Assembly: GCA_003519965.1 (NCBI GenBank)
Contig: DOVS01000313.1
Coordinates: forward strand, 1-5,599
Length of the DNA stretch: 5,599 nt
DNA from: Betaproteobacteria bacterium
GTDB taxonomy: Bacteria > Pseudomonadota > Gammaproteobacteria > Burkholderiales > UBA9220
Direction of reading: 5' to 3'
Numbering within the stretch: position 1 is the first letter of the stretch; each line of letters starts with the position of its first letter. Shown here in pieces: positions 3,743-5,599 of this stretch. Position numbers and translations under genes: made by a program. The notes under the pieces are model-generated. The model saw only the letters and a program-made list of their open reading frames with translations, ran no database searches and was not told the DNA's origin.

Positions 3743-5599
3743 ACACCCTCGCCCGCCAGCGCCTTACCTACTTCCTCCAACTCGGTGGACTAGCCGCCGT
3801 TTATTTCACCGCCGCTAAGCTAGGCAGCGCATTCACACTACCGGGAAGCAGTATTTCTCCAGCCTGGCCCGCATCGGGATTTGGCCTAGCGGTCCTATTG
3901 CATTATGGCGTCCGGCTATGGCCGGCCATCGTGTTGGGCGCGCTCGCCGCCTTAATCGGGAGCGGCTTCTCTCCGTTTGCCGCCACTGGCGCCACGCTCG
4001 GCTATACTCTAGAAATCGTGATTATCGCCGTGCTGCTACGCTGGCGCTCTTTCGATCCCAGGCTGACACGGCTCGGCGACGTCATCGCGCTCCTCGCGGC
4101 AACGGTTTTCGCCACCTTGATCGGCGCAGTAATCGGCACGGCCAGCCTTCGCTTCAGTGTAATCGCATCCACCGCCCCTCTCCAGGCGATGTGGCCGCTT
4201 GCCTGGCTGGGCCATGCGCTCAGCATTATTCTCATCACGCCGCTGCTCCTCTCTCTAGCCCACCAACGACGGAAAAATTGGACGCTGCGCCGAATGGCGG
4301 AGTTTATCGTTCTGCTTGCCGCCACCCTGGCCATTAGCCAATTCATCTTTGCGGAGTGGTTTTCCCTTGCCATCGACCGCTTCCCCCGCCCTTTCCTGCT
4401 GTTCCCTTTGCTGGTCTGGGCCACATTACGCTTCGGCATGACCGGTGCAGCGACTGCGTCGCTGCTGGCGGGCGCTGTCGTCATCCACGCCACGGCGGGA
4501 CATTTCACCCCCGCCTTCGGGGCAAGCGGCACTCTTCAGCAAAGCATCGCTTCACTATGGGCGTTCATCGGCGTGATGGCCGGCACCGCCCAAATTTTAG
4601 CCGCAACCAACGCCGAGCGCGAACAGGCGAAGAAAGCATCCGCTGCCGCGGAAAACAAATTCCGTCCCTTAGTCGAGCAATCGCTGGTGGGTATTTATAT
4701 TCTTCAGCATGACAAAATCGCCTACGCCAATCCGTGGCTCGAACACGCCACGGGATATGCGCTGCACGAACTCGCCGCGCTACCTTCGGCGCTGGACATC
4801 ATTGCCGAGAACGACCGTGAAATGGCGGCGGAACACATTCGCCAACGCATGAGCGGCGAAATGCACAGCGCCCGCTATACGCTCAACTTACGGCGCAAGA
4901 ACGGCGCCCCCCTGACGGTGGAAGCCTATGGCGCCCGTGCAGTTTACAATGGCGCGCCAGCCATTATCGGCGTCATGACGGATGTTTCGGAAAGACGGCA
5001 AGCGGAACTGGCATTGGCAAAAAGCGAGGCGCTGCTGCGTTCTCTGTTCGACACCGCCGCCGAGGGCATTTGGATACTTGACCAGGATCATAAAACGATC
5101 CTGGCTAACCAGTCGCTGCTCGACATGCTGGGTGTCAGCGAACATAACCTCCTTTTCAAATCCATCGATGACTTTATTGACGAGGACGGCAAGCAGCGGC
5201 TCCACGGGCGATTTCCCTATACGGCGGAAAATAATGGCGGCCAACGTGGAGAACTCAACCTTCTCCGCGCCGACGGCGAACAACGTTATTGCATGTTCAG
5301 CAGCGCGCCGCTTCTCGAGGAAAACGACTGGATGATCGGTTCCTTCATCATGATTTCCGACATCACCGACAAAAAACGCGCCGAAGAATCGCTTCAGCGG
5401 CTAAACGAAACATTGGAACAACGCATTAAAGGCGCTGTCGCCGCCAACCGGGAAAAAGACCATCTACTTATTCAACAGTCGCGACAAGCGGCCATGGGAG
5501 AAATGATCGGCAATATCGCGCACCAGTGGCGCCAACCGCTAAACGCGCTGGGGTTGCTGCTCAGCAACCTAAAGGACGCCCACGCGTTCCAAGAACTGG
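3739..5599 (+). CDS. MASE1-PAS-PAS sensor histidine kinase, truncated at the right edge
   Basis: The frame is open from the ATG at 3739 to the window end: 620 residues, checked codon by codon. Residues 10-290 form a multi-pass membrane MASE1 sensor with the signature SPAWPASGFGLAVLL (40-54) and RLWPAIVLGA, and later WPLAWLGHALSIILITPLLL (152-171). Two PAS domains follow at about 305-420 (FRPLVEQSLVGIYIL onward, ending DVSERRQAE) and 432-548 (LLRSLFDTAAEGIWILDQ onward, ending DITDKKRAEE). A coiled coil (550-585) leads into the HisKA helix, GEMIGNIAHQWRQPLNALG, with phospho-acceptor His595. The ATP-binding domain lies beyond the window. It is an inner-membrane two-component sensor; its signal and partner regulator are unknown. 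No good ribosome site precedes the ATG, yet the first membrane helix begins soon after it. It may be a separate transcription unit from the sulfur genes. Confidence 0.93.
   Translation, partial: MDTLARQRLTYFLQLGGLAAVYFTAAKLGSAFTLPGSSISPAWPASGFGLAVLLHYGVRLWPAIVLGALAALIGSGFSPFAATGATLGYTLEIVIIAVLLRWRSFDPRLTRLGDVIALLAATVFATLIGAVIGTASLRFSVIASTAPLQAMWPLAWLGHALSIILITPLLLSLAHQRRKNWTLRRMAEFIVLLAATLAISQFIFAEWFSLAIDRFPRPFLLFPLLVWATLRFGMTGAATASLLAGAVVIHATAGHFTPAFGASGTLQQSIASLWAFIGVMAGTAQILAATNAEREQAKKASAAAENKFRPLVEQSLVGIYILQHDKIAYANPWLEHATGYALHELAALPSALDIIAENDREMAAEHIRQRMSGEMHSARYTLNLRRKNGAPLTVEAYGARAVYNGAPAIIGVMTDVSERRQAELALAKSEALLRSLFDTAAEGIWILDQDHKTILANQSLLDMLGVSEHNLLFKSIDDFIDEDGKQRLHGRFPYTAENNGGQRGELNLLRADGEQRYCMFSSAPLLEENDWMIGSFIMISDITDKKRAEESLQRLNETLEQRIKGAVAANREKDHLLIQQSRQAAMGEMIGNIAHQWRQPLNALGLLLSNLKDAHAFQEL

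Noticed and set aside
3918..4712. Open frames in other phases and on the minus strand within 3918-4712
   Set aside because: They are shadows of the GC-rich membrane part of the histidine kinase, whose frame is open throughout and carries MASE1 motifs.
1..5599. CRISPR array expected beside a Cas6-like gene
   Set aside because: No regularly spaced direct repeats of 20-40 bases were seen anywhere in the window.

Overview
The window looks like part of a sulfur-oxidising proteobacterial chromosome. The strongest pointer is the amino-terminal third of DsrA (minus strand, left edge). Its sequence resembles the reverse-acting dissimilatory sulfite reductase of purple and colourless sulfur oxidisers such as Allochromatium and Thiobacillus. 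Base composition is moderately GC-rich. A beta- or gammaproteobacterial sulfur oxidiser is my best guess, but the lineage is inference.

Layout. Positions 1-401 hold dsrA, reading leftward out of the window. Positions 402-841 are a 440-base divergent intergenic region. It contains two tight inverted repeats (551-562 and 571-585), a candidate rightward sigma-70-type promoter (599-626), and a minus-strand stretch that could be the decayed end of a Crp/Fnr-type regulator. Rightward from 842 runs a run of five genes: an 81-residue protein of unknown function, a Cas6/Cmx6-type RNA endonuclease with no CRISPR array in sight, a cysteine-free DsrC/TusE-family protein, an SseA-type two-domain sulfurtransferase, and a 190-residue helical protein of unknown function. 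A hairpin plus T-run (1757-1800) separates the second and third genes. The last three are tightly packed, with a 4-base gap and then a 10-base overlap. After a 135-base gap, a MASE1-PAS-PAS sensor histidine kinase starts at 3739 and runs off the right edge just past its phospho-acceptor histidine.

How the genes may fit together. DsrA with DsrB releases sulfite from sulfur carried by DsrC. The sulfurtransferase can supply persulfide sulfur to such relays. The DsrC-like protein here lacks both carrier cysteines, so it cannot act as a sulfur carrier in the usual way. A regulatory or binding role is more likely, as proposed for the 'RspA' class of DsrC homologues. The oddest element is the Cas6-like RNase beside the core sulfur-oxidation genes. 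It may process dsr-region transcripts rather than CRISPR RNA. That idea is inference and rests on gene position only.
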